From contig JACPVX010000051.1 of the NCBI GenBank assembly GCA_016191555.1, forward strand, positions 62,001 through 126,000: DNA of 64,000 nt. Reading direction: 5' to 3'. Below are positions 8,893-17,268 of this stretch, one piece after another (positions within the stretch are counted from its first letter, which is position 1; the number at the start of each line of letters is the position of its first letter). The stretch comes from Bacteroidota bacterium (GTDB taxonomy: Bacteria; Bacteroidota; Bacteroidia; Cytophagales; Cyclobacteriaceae). The position numbers were made by a program, and so were the translations under genes. The notes under the pieces are model-generated. The model made no database searches, was not told the origin of the DNA, and saw only the letters and a list, made by a program, of their open reading frames with translations.

Positions 8893-11589
8893 TTAAAATT
8901 TAACGCTATAAGTAATGGATGGTAATGCTGTTCCGATAATTGATAATTGATAAGGAACCAAGGTTCCATTTGCAGCTTCTTTGAAGAAAATGGTAAAAGG
9001 ATTTTTTCTACCGTACACATTGAAAATAGAGAATGTCCATGTTCCATCAAAAAGCTTTTTACGCTTATGGCTTCCTTCTAATACGAGTGCAAAATCTAAA
9101 CGGTGGTAGTCCGGAATGCGGTACTCATTTCTATCTGAAAAATTGGAAACGGAAATATTATCAACCGTAAAACCTGAAAGAGGCGTGGTGACGGGTCGGC
9201 CTGTACGATAGGTGAAATTGCCGGTAAAGAAGTACCTTCTTGAAATATTATATTTCCACGAAATATTAATCACATGCGGTTGATCAAAGTTAGATGCATA
9301 CTCTTTGCCATTGTTTATAGACTCAGAGGCAGTAGGCCCTTGGATGGTGCGTAGCGATCTGGAATACGTATAACTTACGGAGCCTGTAAGGCGACCCAAT
9401 GATTTTGTGATCTGCGTTTCTACACCATAGGCGTTTCCTTTGCCTTGTAACAGGTCGGTTTCTATTTGCTGATTTAAAATCAGACGAGCACCATCTTTAA
9501 AATCGAGTATGTTGTCGATTTTCTTTTGGTAGAATTCAATGAACATATCATACGTTTTGTCCTTCGAGGTTCGGAAATATCCAATGGAAAACTGATCCGC
9601 CAATTGCGGTTTGAAATAATAACCACTCGGCTGCCAAATATCGATAGGAGTAATGGCCGTAGTGTTGGTGACTAGATGTAGGTATTGATAGATTCGATTG
9701 TATCCAAACTTGATAGATGAAGTAGGAGAAATTGAATAACGGAAAGACAGACGCGGTTCAACACCACTATAAGATTTGATGGTTTCGCCCGATTTGTATT
9801 GTACCACATTGGTAAGGTTAGGCAACTCTAAGGGTAGCCCAGGTTTATACATATTTACGCTTCCGGGACCAATTGAACTAAACATGCTAAACCGAACACC
9901 AGCTTCCAGATTAATTTTCTCATTAATATTATAGTTGTCACCCACATACAATCCACTTTCCAGAGATTGCTGATCTTCGACTTGAATGAATTTAATGTTA
10001 GAAAGCGGTGAAGTTGGTTTAAGGGTACCTGGATTAAATCCGTAATACTGCGCCTGAATACCAGCGGTAATTTTGTGCTTGCCCAATTGGTACTGTATAC
10101 CGGCTTTCATTGAAGGATAGGTAATTTTATACGATAAGTTAAAGCCATTGACTTGACTAGCATCCACCACTTCATAACCGTAACTTCCAAAACCGGCATG
10201 GATAAATCCATTTAATTTCGAATTGAATATATGATCGAGTTGAATGGAGCCTAGTAAGTTATTCCAACTGTATGTAGAGTCGCCTTGAAGCTTAAATTTA
10301 TCACGGCTAATGTATCCAGAGAAAGTTATTTTCGTGCGATCGCTAAATTTGTGTGACAGCTTCAAGGAAGCATCATAAAAAGTAACAGAACTATTAGTGA
10401 GGTCTATATAATTGGTGCGAATTGAATTGATCAGCCAATCGGAGTATGTAGTTCGCACAGAAGCAGCAAGAGTGGTTTTGTTTTTTACAATCGGCCCGCC
10501 AATGTGGAAATTGCTGGTAATGGCTCCAATGCCAGCGCCACCTTTCCATTTTTCATTGTCGCCTTCGCGCGAATGAATATCGAGTACAGAAGAAATCCGT
10601 CCACCAAATTCAGCAGGAATCCCTCCACGATAGAATGTTACATCGCGCACCGCTTCGGAATTGAATGCGGAGAAAAATCCAAATACGTGCGAGCTGTTAA
10701 AGATCGGCATACCATCGTATAAAATCAGATTTTGATCTGCACTGCCCCCTCGTACATTGAAACCAGATGCTGCTTCTCCTGCTGTTGTTACACCGGGAAG
10801 CACTTGTATCTGTTTGATTAAGTCTACTTCTCCCATGAAACTGGGTGAGCGCTTGATTTCTTTCATGCTCAGTTCCACGCGCCCAATGTTACTGGTTACA
10901 GCTTCACGATTGGCCCTATCTTGCACAACTACTTCTTCCAGTACGGTGGGTATTTCTTCCAAATCAATATTCAATTGTCCATCTTCATAAGCTTTTAGAT
11001 TCACCACTTTTTCCTCGTAATTGACATACGAAATCGTGACAATATGTTCTCCGGCCGGAACCTGAATTTGAAAATTTCCTTGAACATCAGTAGTAACACC
11101 ATTTGATAAATTGGTAAAATAAACGCTGGCACCAACTAATGCCTCTCCACCTTTGCCTTTTACAGCTCCTTTCATCCAAATCTTTTTATTGCGTAGTCCA
11201 GTTTCAGGTTTGCCAAATTGCGCCTGTTCAATTTTTTTCTGTTCGCGTTCAGCTGTATTCAGTAAAGTAGTATGCTGTATTGCTTGGGTCGGATCTTTGA
11301 CGAGTACAATCGTGTGCGCATCAAATTCTAGATAATTGAGATCGCTACCGAGGAATAAATCTTTGAGTAGGTATTGCAGTGTTTGACCGGAGTAGTCTTT
11401 TTCAATAACAATGCCATTGAGCCAATCGGGCAGAAAGAAAAAATTGACAGATTTGGTTTTTTCCAAATCTTCCAGGTAGGATTGGAGTGTTTTGCCTTTT
11501 TCGGATCCGTCTAGTTTATGTTCCAGAACAGATTGACCCTGAGCAGCACAGGCAGCCAATACTAGAATAGAGATAATAATAGCTTTCAT
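8893..11589 (-). CDS. TonB-dependent receptor with N-terminal STN and carboxypeptidase-regulatory domains
   Basis: 898 residues if started at the ATG at 11589, which begins a signal peptide (MKAIIISILVLAACAAQGQ). A TTG 45 bases upstream is less likely because a promoter-like box sits at 11632-11639. Domain order after the signal: an STN/secretin-type domain (~20-100) that in FecA-like receptors contacts an anti-sigma factor; a CarboxypepD_reg-like beta-sandwich (~135-225, 'GASVYFTNLSNGVTTDVQG'); a plug (~240-345, 'GFNVRGGSADQNLILYDG'); then a 22-strand-type barrel ending in a terminal Phe (SITYSVKF). It heads the DUF4249 array. No ECF sigma or anti-sigma gene is adjacent, so the STN domain may act by another route or a distant regulator. 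Confidence 0.9.
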   Translation of the reverse strand: MKAIIISILVLAACAAQGQSVLEHKLDGSEKGKTLQSYLEDLEKTKSVNFFFLPDWLNGIVIEKDYSGQTLQYLLKDLFLGSDLNYLEFDAHTIVLVKDPTQAIQHTTLLNTAEREQKKIEQAQFGKPETGLRNKKIWMKGAVKGKGGEALVGASVYFTNLSNGVTTDVQGNFQIQVPAGEHIVTISYVNYEEKVVNLKAYEDGQLNIDLEEIPTVLEEVVVQDRANREAVTSNIGRVELSMKEIKRSPSFMGEVDLIKQIQVLPGVTTAGEAASGFNVRGGSADQNLILYDGMPIFNSSHVFGFFSAFNSEAVRDVTFYRGGIPAEFGGRISSVLDIHSREGDNEKWKGGAGIGAITSNFHIGGPIVKNKTTLAASVRTTYSDWLINSIRTNYIDLTNSSVTFYDASLKLSHKFSDRTKITFSGYISRDKFKLQGDSTYSWNNLLGSIQLDHIFNSKLNGFIHAGFGSYGYEVVDASQVNGFNLSYKITYPSMKAGIQYQLGKHKITAGIQAQYYGFNPGTLKPTSPLSNIKFIQVEDQQSLESGLYVGDNYNINEKINLEAGVRFSMFSSIGPGSVNMYKPGLPLELPNLTNVVQYKSGETIKSYSGVEPRLSFRYSISPTSSIKFGYNRIYQYLHLVTNTTAITPIDIWQPSGYYFKPQLADQFSIGYFRTSKDKTYDMFIEFYQKKIDNILDFKDGARLILNQQIETDLLQGKGNAYGVETQITKSLGRLTGSVSYTYSRSLRTIQGPTASESINNGKEYASNFDQPHVINISWKYNISRRYFFTGNFTYRTGRPVTTPLSGFTVDNISVSNFSDRNEYRIPDYHRLDFALVLEGSHKRKKLFDGTWTFSIFNVYGRKNPFTIFFKEAANGTLVPYQLSIIGTALPSITYSVKF

Positions 11590-11631
11590 TAGCAACGCTA
11601 AAAAGTTTAAGCCCGGATGGGCAACAATAAT

Positions 11632-11639
11632 CAAAGATA
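11632..11639 (-). promoter_or_regulatory. Promoter -7 box for the TonB receptor/DUF4249 array
   Basis: On the minus strand the sequence reads TATCTTTG, an exact match to the Bacteroidota -7 consensus TAnnTTTG, about 43 bases upstream of the chosen ATG at 11589. No convincing -33 TTTG was found at the usual spacing. Confidence 0.45.
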
Positions 11640-11724
11640 CAACCCTATGGGTTATTTTCTAGGCAGATTTGTGTTAAATGCAGATAGAAGCTGATAAACC
11701 TGCTACAATAAATAGCAAGTTTGT

Positions 11725-13317
11725 TCAAGCAACCTCAAAATTCTCTGCACTGGCCTTATTCAGATAGTCTTCATACTCGAAAGGAGCATCTCCACCTTCC
11801 AACAGACAGCCTTCCGGAAGTGTAGGATAAATTTCTTCATAGGTTTTTACCATGTTCATAAATACGCGTCTGTAAACATGACTTCTATTGATTTTTTCAG
11901 GATGGTCTAATCCAGATGCTCCGATCAGCTCTACAAAACTTTCCACCGTATTTTTGTGATAATTGGCAACGCGTGTCTTCTTATCTTCCACCACAAGGCC
12001 CTTCATAAAATAAGGATCTTGAGTTGCAACTCCGGTTGGGCATGTATTCTTATTGCACTCTAACGCTTGGATACAACCGAGTGCCATCATCATAGCCCGT
12101 GCTGTATTACACGTATCGGCACCTAATGCCATCGCTCGAACAATGTGGAAACCAGTAAGGATTTTTCCGGAGGCAATGATTTTCATTTCATGGCGGATGC
12201 CGAAGCCGCGCAATGCGTTGTCAACAAAAGCAAGTGCATCTAGTAATGGCATTCCCACAAAATTGGTAAACTCCGGGGGCGCAGCACCAGTGCCGCCTTC
12301 GCCACCGTCTACCGTGATAAAGTCAGGATAGGTTTTTAGTTTTACCATCGCTTTGCAAATGGACAAAAACTCACTCTTACGGCCTACACATAACTTAAAG
12401 CCCACAGGTTTACCCCCAGAAAGCTCTCTTAACTTTTTTACAAAAAGAATTAGCTCAGTTGGCGTGCTAAAGGCGCTATGATAGGGAGGTGAGAAAACGG
12501 TGGTGCCTGCCTTCACTAAACGAATGGCAGCAATCTCGGGAGTATTTTTTGCGGCTGGCAAAATACCTCCATGGCCTGGCTTCGCTCCTTGCGACAATTT
12601 GATTTCAATCATTTTTACATTCGGCTTTGTCGCATTCTTCTGAAATGCTTCACCCGAAAAATTGCCATCCTCAGTACGTGCCCCGAAGTACCCGGTTCCG
12701 ATTTGCCAGATAACATCTCCTCCTGGCTCTAGATGGTATGGGCTCAATCCACCCTCGCCCGTGTTGTGTGCAAACCCACCTATTTTTGCACCGCCATTCA
12801 AAGCGAGAATTGCATTTTTACTGAGTGATCCGAAACTCATGGCAGACACATTAAGAACACTCATGTCATAAGGTTGTGTACATTCTTTCCCGCCAAAGCG
12901 AACACGCGGGTTATGATCCATCTTATGAAAATCTTTGGGAGCAATAGAGTGCGTCATCCACTCATAGCCTTCGGCATATACATTCAATTGTGTTCCAAAC
13001 GGAATGGTGTCAATTTGTTTTTTAGCACGCTGATAAATGACAGATCGCTCGTTGCGGTTGATCGGTGAGCCATCTGTATCTGACTCGACAAAATATTGCT
13101 GAATTTTTGGCCTCAGATCTTCGAATACATATCGCAACCTGCCTAAAACCGGAAAATTACGTCTGATGGATTGTCTTACTTGAATCATATCGGCAATGCC
13201 CATGTAAATGATGGGGCCAATTAGTAGAAATCCCAATAGGGCATCGGGCCAATAAAATGACCACGCGATTAACAGTGCACTCGTAACAATGCTGAAAATG
13301 ACAAACAATTTTCTCAT
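11725..13317 (-). CDS. FMN-binding glutamate-synthase family protein
   Basis: 530 residues from the ATG at 13317. A TTG-started extension to 13377 would run through a promoter-like box and was rejected. Two hydrophobic segments occupy the first ~45 residues, so the enzyme is probably membrane-anchored. The rest is the FMN-binding TIM-barrel of the glutamate synthase large subunit: 'HNTGEGGLSPYH', 'IKLSQGAKPGHGG', 'VDGGEGGTGAAP', and a C-x5-C-x4-CP cluster (CIQALECNKNTCP) that ligates the 3Fe-4S centre in GltB. There is no glutaminase domain or GltD partner nearby. Free-standing relatives are annotated as glutamate synthase-like oxidoreductases, but their actual reaction is uncertain. Confidence 0.88.
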   Translation of the reverse strand: MRKLFVIFSIVTSALLIAWSFYWPDALLGFLLIGPIIYMGIADMIQVRQSIRRNFPVLGRLRYVFEDLRPKIQQYFVESDTDGSPINRNERSVIYQRAKKQIDTIPFGTQLNVYAEGYEWMTHSIAPKDFHKMDHNPRVRFGGKECTQPYDMSVLNVSAMSFGSLSKNAILALNGGAKIGGFAHNTGEGGLSPYHLEPGGDVIWQIGTGYFGARTEDGNFSGEAFQKNATKPNVKMIEIKLSQGAKPGHGGILPAAKNTPEIAAIRLVKAGTTVFSPPYHSAFSTPTELILFVKKLRELSGGKPVGFKLCVGRKSEFLSICKAMVKLKTYPDFITVDGGEGGTGAAPPEFTNFVGMPLLDALAFVDNALRGFGIRHEMKIIASGKILTGFHIVRAMALGADTCNTARAMMMALGCIQALECNKNTCPTGVATQDPYFMKGLVVEDKKTRVANYHKNTVESFVELIGASGLDHPEKINRSHVYRRVFMNMVKTYEEIYPTLPEGCLLEGGDAPFEYEDYLNKASAENFEVA

Positions 13318-13338
13318 AGGGAATAGGTGGTTAGTATT

Positions 13339-13346
13339 CAAATATA
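13339..13346 (-). promoter_or_regulatory. Promoter -7 box for the FMN-binding glutamate-synthase-like gene
   Basis: The minus strand reads TATATTTG, an exact TAnnTTTG match, 22 bases upstream of the ATG at 13317. It supports that start over the longer TTG-initiated frame. Confidence 0.4.
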
Positions 13347-13419
13347 GACTTTTAACCTCAAAATTGGTGGTACCCAATTTAGATTTTTGGCTCTTTCAAT
13401 CGATAGAATAGCAAAGCGA

Positions 13420-13950
13420 TCAGGCAGTCTTTAAATGAACGAGGCCTTTGCTCTTATGCATTTTTACTTCAAAGTGTTGAAGCATGAAAGTGTTCATTCG
13501 GTTTTCGGCAAGCGTCAATAGCTTTTCGTCTTGGCGCGATGGCAAGAAGACGGTAACATCCAACACGGCCTGAACAAATAACTCTTGCTGGCAAAAGCGC
13601 TGAACAGATTCGTTAAAAAAATCACTCCACTCTTGTTGGTATTTTTCTGAGTGATCCCGACCATCCCAAACAAATTCTAGTTGACTGTCGCCCCACTTGT
13701 AACGATAAACTCCTGCTACGTTTTGGTAGAAAACTTCCAGTGGCTGAAGATTGAGGAGCTTGTAATTCTGAATTTTTAGTGAGAAGGCATCTTTAAGACC
13801 CAGTGGATTTCGTTGGTATTCGTAGGCTTCTTTCACCCGATCAAAAAGGTAGAAGAGCAGTTTATCTTGTAAGGCTAGTTGTGCCTCTTCAAGAAGATAA
13901 TTTTTATCTAGCGGAAAAAATTTGCGTAGCACCGGCAGACTGTTTGGCAA
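13420..13950 (-). CDS. Hypothetical cytoplasmic protein
   Basis: A 176-residue soluble protein with no signal peptide or membrane segment. It is rich in Phe, Tyr, Gln and Leu, with a central 'VYRYKWGDSQLEFVWDGRDHSEKYQQEW'-type stretch. No family was recognised. There is no ATG near the N-terminus. Possible starts are TTG at 13950 or GTG at 13932, with an in-frame TGA 30 bases upstream of the TTG. It lies upstream of the glutamate-synthase-like gene on the same strand, with a 102-base gap. An antisense open frame overlaps it, but that frame lacks protein character in the overlap. The coding call rests on length and composition only. Confidence 0.55.
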   Translation of the reverse strand: MPNSLPVLRKFFPLDKNYLLEEAQLALQDKLLFYLFDRVKEAYEYQRNPLGLKDAFSLKIQNYKLLNLQPLEVFYQNVAGVYRYKWGDSQLEFVWDGRDHSEKYQQEWSDFFNESVQRFCQQELFVQAVLDVTVFLPSRQDEKLLTLAENRMNTFMLQHFEVKMHKSKGLVHLKTA

Positions 13951-14018
13951 AAGTAATAAAATTAAGTGTTGTATTGCTCACCGTTCTTCGGTTAATTACT
14001 AATTCAATCATTCAACAC

Positions 14019-14462
14019 ATGACAAAAAGGAATAAAATTTTATTGGGAATTGCGCTCATTCTCATAGCCATTCAAGCAATCAGACCATCACGAAATAACG
14101 GTGAAGCCATTGGGCCAAATGATATTTCGAAAACATACCAAGTTCCCGCCGAGGTACATACCGTATTGCAGCAATCGTGTTATGATTGCCATAGTAACAA
14201 AACCAATTACCCTTGGTATGCCAACATTCAGCCCATTGGGTGGTGGCTGCAAAGTCACATTAATGATGGCAAGCGTCACCTTAATTTTTCAGAATATAGC
14301 ACCTATGCCGAGAAGAAAGCGAAACACAAGTTTGAAGAGATAGAAGATGCGGCAGCCAATGGCTGGATGCCGATGGAAAGTTATTTGTGGATGCATCCTG
14401 AAACGAAGTTGACTCCCGATCAATCCAAAGCAATTGCCCAATGGGCTGGCTCGCTTAAATAA
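14019..14462 (+). CDS. Heme-binding domain protein (single CxxCH, membrane-anchored)
   Basis: 147 residues from the ATG at 14019. The frame is open further upstream, but that part overlaps another gene antisense and lacks protein character. The N-terminus has a basic start and one hydrophobic segment (ILLGIALILIAIQAI), so it is a membrane-anchored periplasmic protein. At residues of about 49-53 the CYDCH motif is a c-type heme attachment site. It is followed by 'NKTNYPWYANIQPIGWW' and 'GKRHLNFSEY', which match the small Haem_bd family common in Bacteroidota. Family members are thought to be cytochrome-like. The partner redox system is not visible here. Confidence 0.85.
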   Translation: MTKRNKILLGIALILIAIQAIRPSRNNGEAIGPNDISKTYQVPAEVHTVLQQSCYDCHSNKTNYPWYANIQPIGWWLQSHINDGKRHLNFSEYSTYAEKKAKHKFEEIEDAAANGWMPMESYLWMHPETKLTPDQSKAIAQWAGSLK

Positions 14463-14477
14463 TACTACATTTTTCAA

Positions 14478-14508
14478 AAAAAGTCAGACCCAATGAGCCT
14501 GACTTTTT
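14478..14508. terminator. Bidirectional terminator between convergent genes
   Basis: A 10-bp stem (14478-14487 with 14499-14508, AAAAAGTCAG/CTGACTTTTT) and an 11-base loop sit between the stop codons of the heme-binding and M14 peptidase genes. A-tract and T-tract on either side let it work in both directions. Confidence 0.8.
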
Positions 14509-14531
14509 TACTGGTTTAATGTAGTTGCTTT

Positions 14532-17081
14532 CTATCTCGATGATTCGCTGCTGAGCAATGGTCCGAAGAAGATGGCATTCATCATGATTTTGTTGGTGCC
14601 ATACCAAAAAGCCCGGAAAGATAAATTTTCAGTAAAGCCGATCACGCGCCCTCTGCCAACAGCAGCAATTCCCAGGCTAGAAGAATTTTTCAGACGAGCA
14701 TAATTCGGCTTGGAAATGTATCCACTCAGTAGTGGACTACTGCCAAATGTAAGCGGGTTGGCATATGATCCACTTGCTTTGGTCAGAAAGATGTTGTTGG
14801 GTTTGAACAGGGCGATTTTTGAAGAACTAAATCCGTAGAGCAGCGGGTTGGTTAAATCGGCATCGGCTTCAAAAATGGCACCACTCGTTTCTTGTGCTCC
14901 GCGGTTTTCTTCAATATCAGCGTAGGGTTTTGGTTTTTGATCTTTCTTGCCCTCGTCTTCCTTTTTCGTTTCAAATTTGCCTAAGCCAGTAGACTGAAAC
15001 CAATTGATAGCATTTTCAAAACCAATCACCACGCCTCCATTCTGCGTCCAGGTTTTTAATTTTTCTTTCGTGCTTTCGCTAATGGCGTTGTAATTTCCTT
15101 CGGGAATGATCAGTGTATTATATCGATTGATGTTAGTCGTATTAAAAACGGAAATCGGCAACAGCGTGACCGGAATTTGATAACGAGTGTCGAGCACGTG
15201 CCAGATTTCGCCAGCATCGGTAGGCGAGATGCCGCTTTCTACCAGCATCGCAATTTCGGGCTTCTTCAATGAAAGGAATGAAGGGCTTCCCAGCGACACA
15301 CCTTGGAAATCCAAACCGGTGGAGAGTGCATACACGTCCAATCCATCTTTTTCGGTAATCTCCTTCATGTACACTTCGAGCTGGTCGGGTAAACGTTCTT
15401 GGTGATCCACCGAAATCAACAAGCTGCCGCGTTCAAATTTTTTGCCATTCGCATAGAAATTTTCAGTGGCTACTTTTACGCGTACATTTTTGCTAAGCAA
15501 ACGATAAGTGGCTCTTGGAACATAATAACCAAATGGCTCAATTACATAAGCATAGTCTCCTTTGCCAATGATTTTTCCTTCAGGAGATTTGAGGTTGGTA
15601 ATTTTCTCGCCTAGCGAAGGCATTACTTTTTGTTCTTCATAATCAATGCCGAAGGCGAGGGGCAAGGTCCAACTGGAGATATCGTAAAATAAGCTGTCTT
15701 TGAATTGCGTACGTTTTTCAAACATCGATTTGATCAGTCGGTATTGAGGTTGATTTAGTGGAATGACATAACCCGATTCGCTGTCTACATTTTTTCCTGC
15801 CAGCGTTTGTGTTCCGGTTGGTTTATAAAATCCGATTTGCTGGCGTGCCAACATCTCACCAAAGTGAAACAACTTCATTTTATCTTTTGGTGAACTTACC
15901 ACAATCGCTTTTACAGGATCTTTTACCGCTTCCGCGGAAGCGTTGGAGTAAAAATCGCGTTGATACTCCAATAACTCCACGCGCAGTTCATTCACCGCCT
16001 TTAGCGTACTGAGTGCAGTTGTAAACTGATTGCGGATGGTAAAAGGGAACCGCAGAATTCCATTCACGCTCTCTTGTGCGTGTCCACGCGAACTCGCTTG
16101 CTCAAAGAGTATTCCAATGGCTCCTTGCACATCCGGAAAAGTAGAGCCCTTGCCATAATAAAAATCATCATAGCCTTCTTGCGTGTAGTAGAGCGAACCA
16201 ATTTCATCTAAGGCTTTGGCGTGAAACGCACCAATTTTTTTAGTTAACTCTAGATTTTTTTCGGGTGTGAGTGGGTGCATTCTGCTGGGAACCCCGGGCT
16301 GGAAAAAGAAGGTAGCGTTTGTGCCCATTTCATGATGGTCGGTAAGTACATTCGGTTTCCATGCATGGAATTTTTTGACGCGCGCCTGCGACTCCGGATG
16401 TTGTGCCACCAACCAATCGCGGTTCAGGTCAAACCAATAATGATTAAAGCGTCCACCGGGCCAGGCCTCATTATGCTCTACATCATTGGGATCAGCATTT
16501 ACCAGCATGCTTTTACGTGCATTTACCCATGAGGAAAACCGTTGTAGGCCATCCGGATTAAAACTGGGATCGAAAAGAATGATGGTATTGGATAAATAGT
16601 TTTCAATTTCCGGACCCTGAGCTGCCGCTAAATAATAGGCTGTTAACAATGCGGCATTTGCGCCACTAGCTTCATTGCCGTGAATGCTGTGTCCCATGTA
16701 AAATACAGCAGGCATATTTTTAATGTTTAAGCTGCCTGATTTTTGGGGATCGGATAGCGCAGCATGATCAGCGCGAATCGCCTCCAGATTTTGATGGTTT
16801 TTAGGAGAAGTGATGGTGAGAAGTAAGATAGGTCTTACTTCATGCGATTGACCGATTACTTCCAAAGAGATTCGGTCAGAAGCTTTGTCCAGAGCGACCA
16901 TGTAATTTACCAGCCTGTCGTGGGTAATGTGCCATTCTCCCACCTGATGTCCAATGACTGATTGCGGACTAGGTATGGCAGGATTTAGCTGAGTATTGGG
17001 AGGGAGGTAGTACGACAGATCGACTTGCGCCCACGAAGTTGAGCAGATCAGGAAGGTCAGAAAAACGAATGATTTTCTCAT
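14532..17081 (-). CDS. Exported M14-family zinc carboxypeptidase with C-terminal amidotransferase-like domain
   Basis: 849 residues from the ATG at 17081. A TTG-initiated 862-residue form was rejected because the ATG begins the signal peptide (MRKSFVFLTFLICSTSWAQ). The zinc-binding HxxE motif is in HSIHGNEASG, the third ligand is in TDHHEMG, and the general-base Glu is probably in GILFEQASS. Together they support a working M14 peptidase domain over about residues 45-360. The C-terminal half includes a class-I glutamine-amidotransferase-like fold ('YNTLIIPEGNYN', 'GGVVIGFENA') as found in long Bacteroidota M14 proteins. It probably trims peptides outside the cytoplasm. It is monocistronic, with a terminator at its 3' side. 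Confidence 0.9.
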   Translation of the reverse strand: MRKSFVFLTFLICSTSWAQVDLSYYLPPNTQLNPAIPSPQSVIGHQVGEWHITHDRLVNYMVALDKASDRISLEVIGQSHEVRPILLLTITSPKNHQNLEAIRADHAALSDPQKSGSLNIKNMPAVFYMGHSIHGNEASGANAALLTAYYLAAAQGPEIENYLSNTIILFDPSFNPDGLQRFSSWVNARKSMLVNADPNDVEHNEAWPGGRFNHYWFDLNRDWLVAQHPESQARVKKFHAWKPNVLTDHHEMGTNATFFFQPGVPSRMHPLTPEKNLELTKKIGAFHAKALDEIGSLYYTQEGYDDFYYGKGSTFPDVQGAIGILFEQASSRGHAQESVNGILRFPFTIRNQFTTALSTLKAVNELRVELLEYQRDFYSNASAEAVKDPVKAIVVSSPKDKMKLFHFGEMLARQQIGFYKPTGTQTLAGKNVDSESGYVIPLNQPQYRLIKSMFEKRTQFKDSLFYDISSWTLPLAFGIDYEEQKVMPSLGEKITNLKSPEGKIIGKGDYAYVIEPFGYYVPRATYRLLSKNVRVKVATENFYANGKKFERGSLLISVDHQERLPDQLEVYMKEITEKDGLDVYALSTGLDFQGVSLGSPSFLSLKKPEIAMLVESGISPTDAGEIWHVLDTRYQIPVTLLPISVFNTTNINRYNTLIIPEGNYNAISESTKEKLKTWTQNGGVVIGFENAINWFQSTGLGKFETKKEDEGKKDQKPKPYADIEENRGAQETSGAIFEADADLTNPLLYGFSSSKIALFKPNNIFLTKASGSYANPLTFGSSPLLSGYISKPNYARLKNSSSLGIAAVGRGRVIGFTENLSFRAFWYGTNKIMMNAIFFGPLLSSESSR

Positions 17082-17235
17082 TTCAAGTATAGCTTTAATT
17101 AATGGGTTCAATTTTCGCAATTTCTTCGTTTTTACAATAGAATAAGGGATAAGCGGTATTCCAATGTTATCAAATTGTTAAGAAAAAGAGCAAAAGATTT
17201 AAAGCTAACAGCGTAAAGAAGTAACCTGAAAAGGA

Positions 17236-17243
17236 TACTTTTG
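17236..17243 (+). promoter_or_regulatory. Promoter -7 box for the Oar-like TonB receptor
   Basis: TACTTTTG is an exact match to TAnnTTTG, 26 bases before the ATG at 17269 and followed by GCCCCC. No clear -33 element was found. Confidence 0.45.
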
Positions 17244-17268
17244 CCCCCGATTAAAACCCGAATTACTT

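Noticed and set aside
13803-14018. N-terminal extension of the heme-binding gene
   Set aside because: The first 72 codons of the longest frame are antisense to another gene and lack protein character. The ATG at 14019 begins a membrane anchor.
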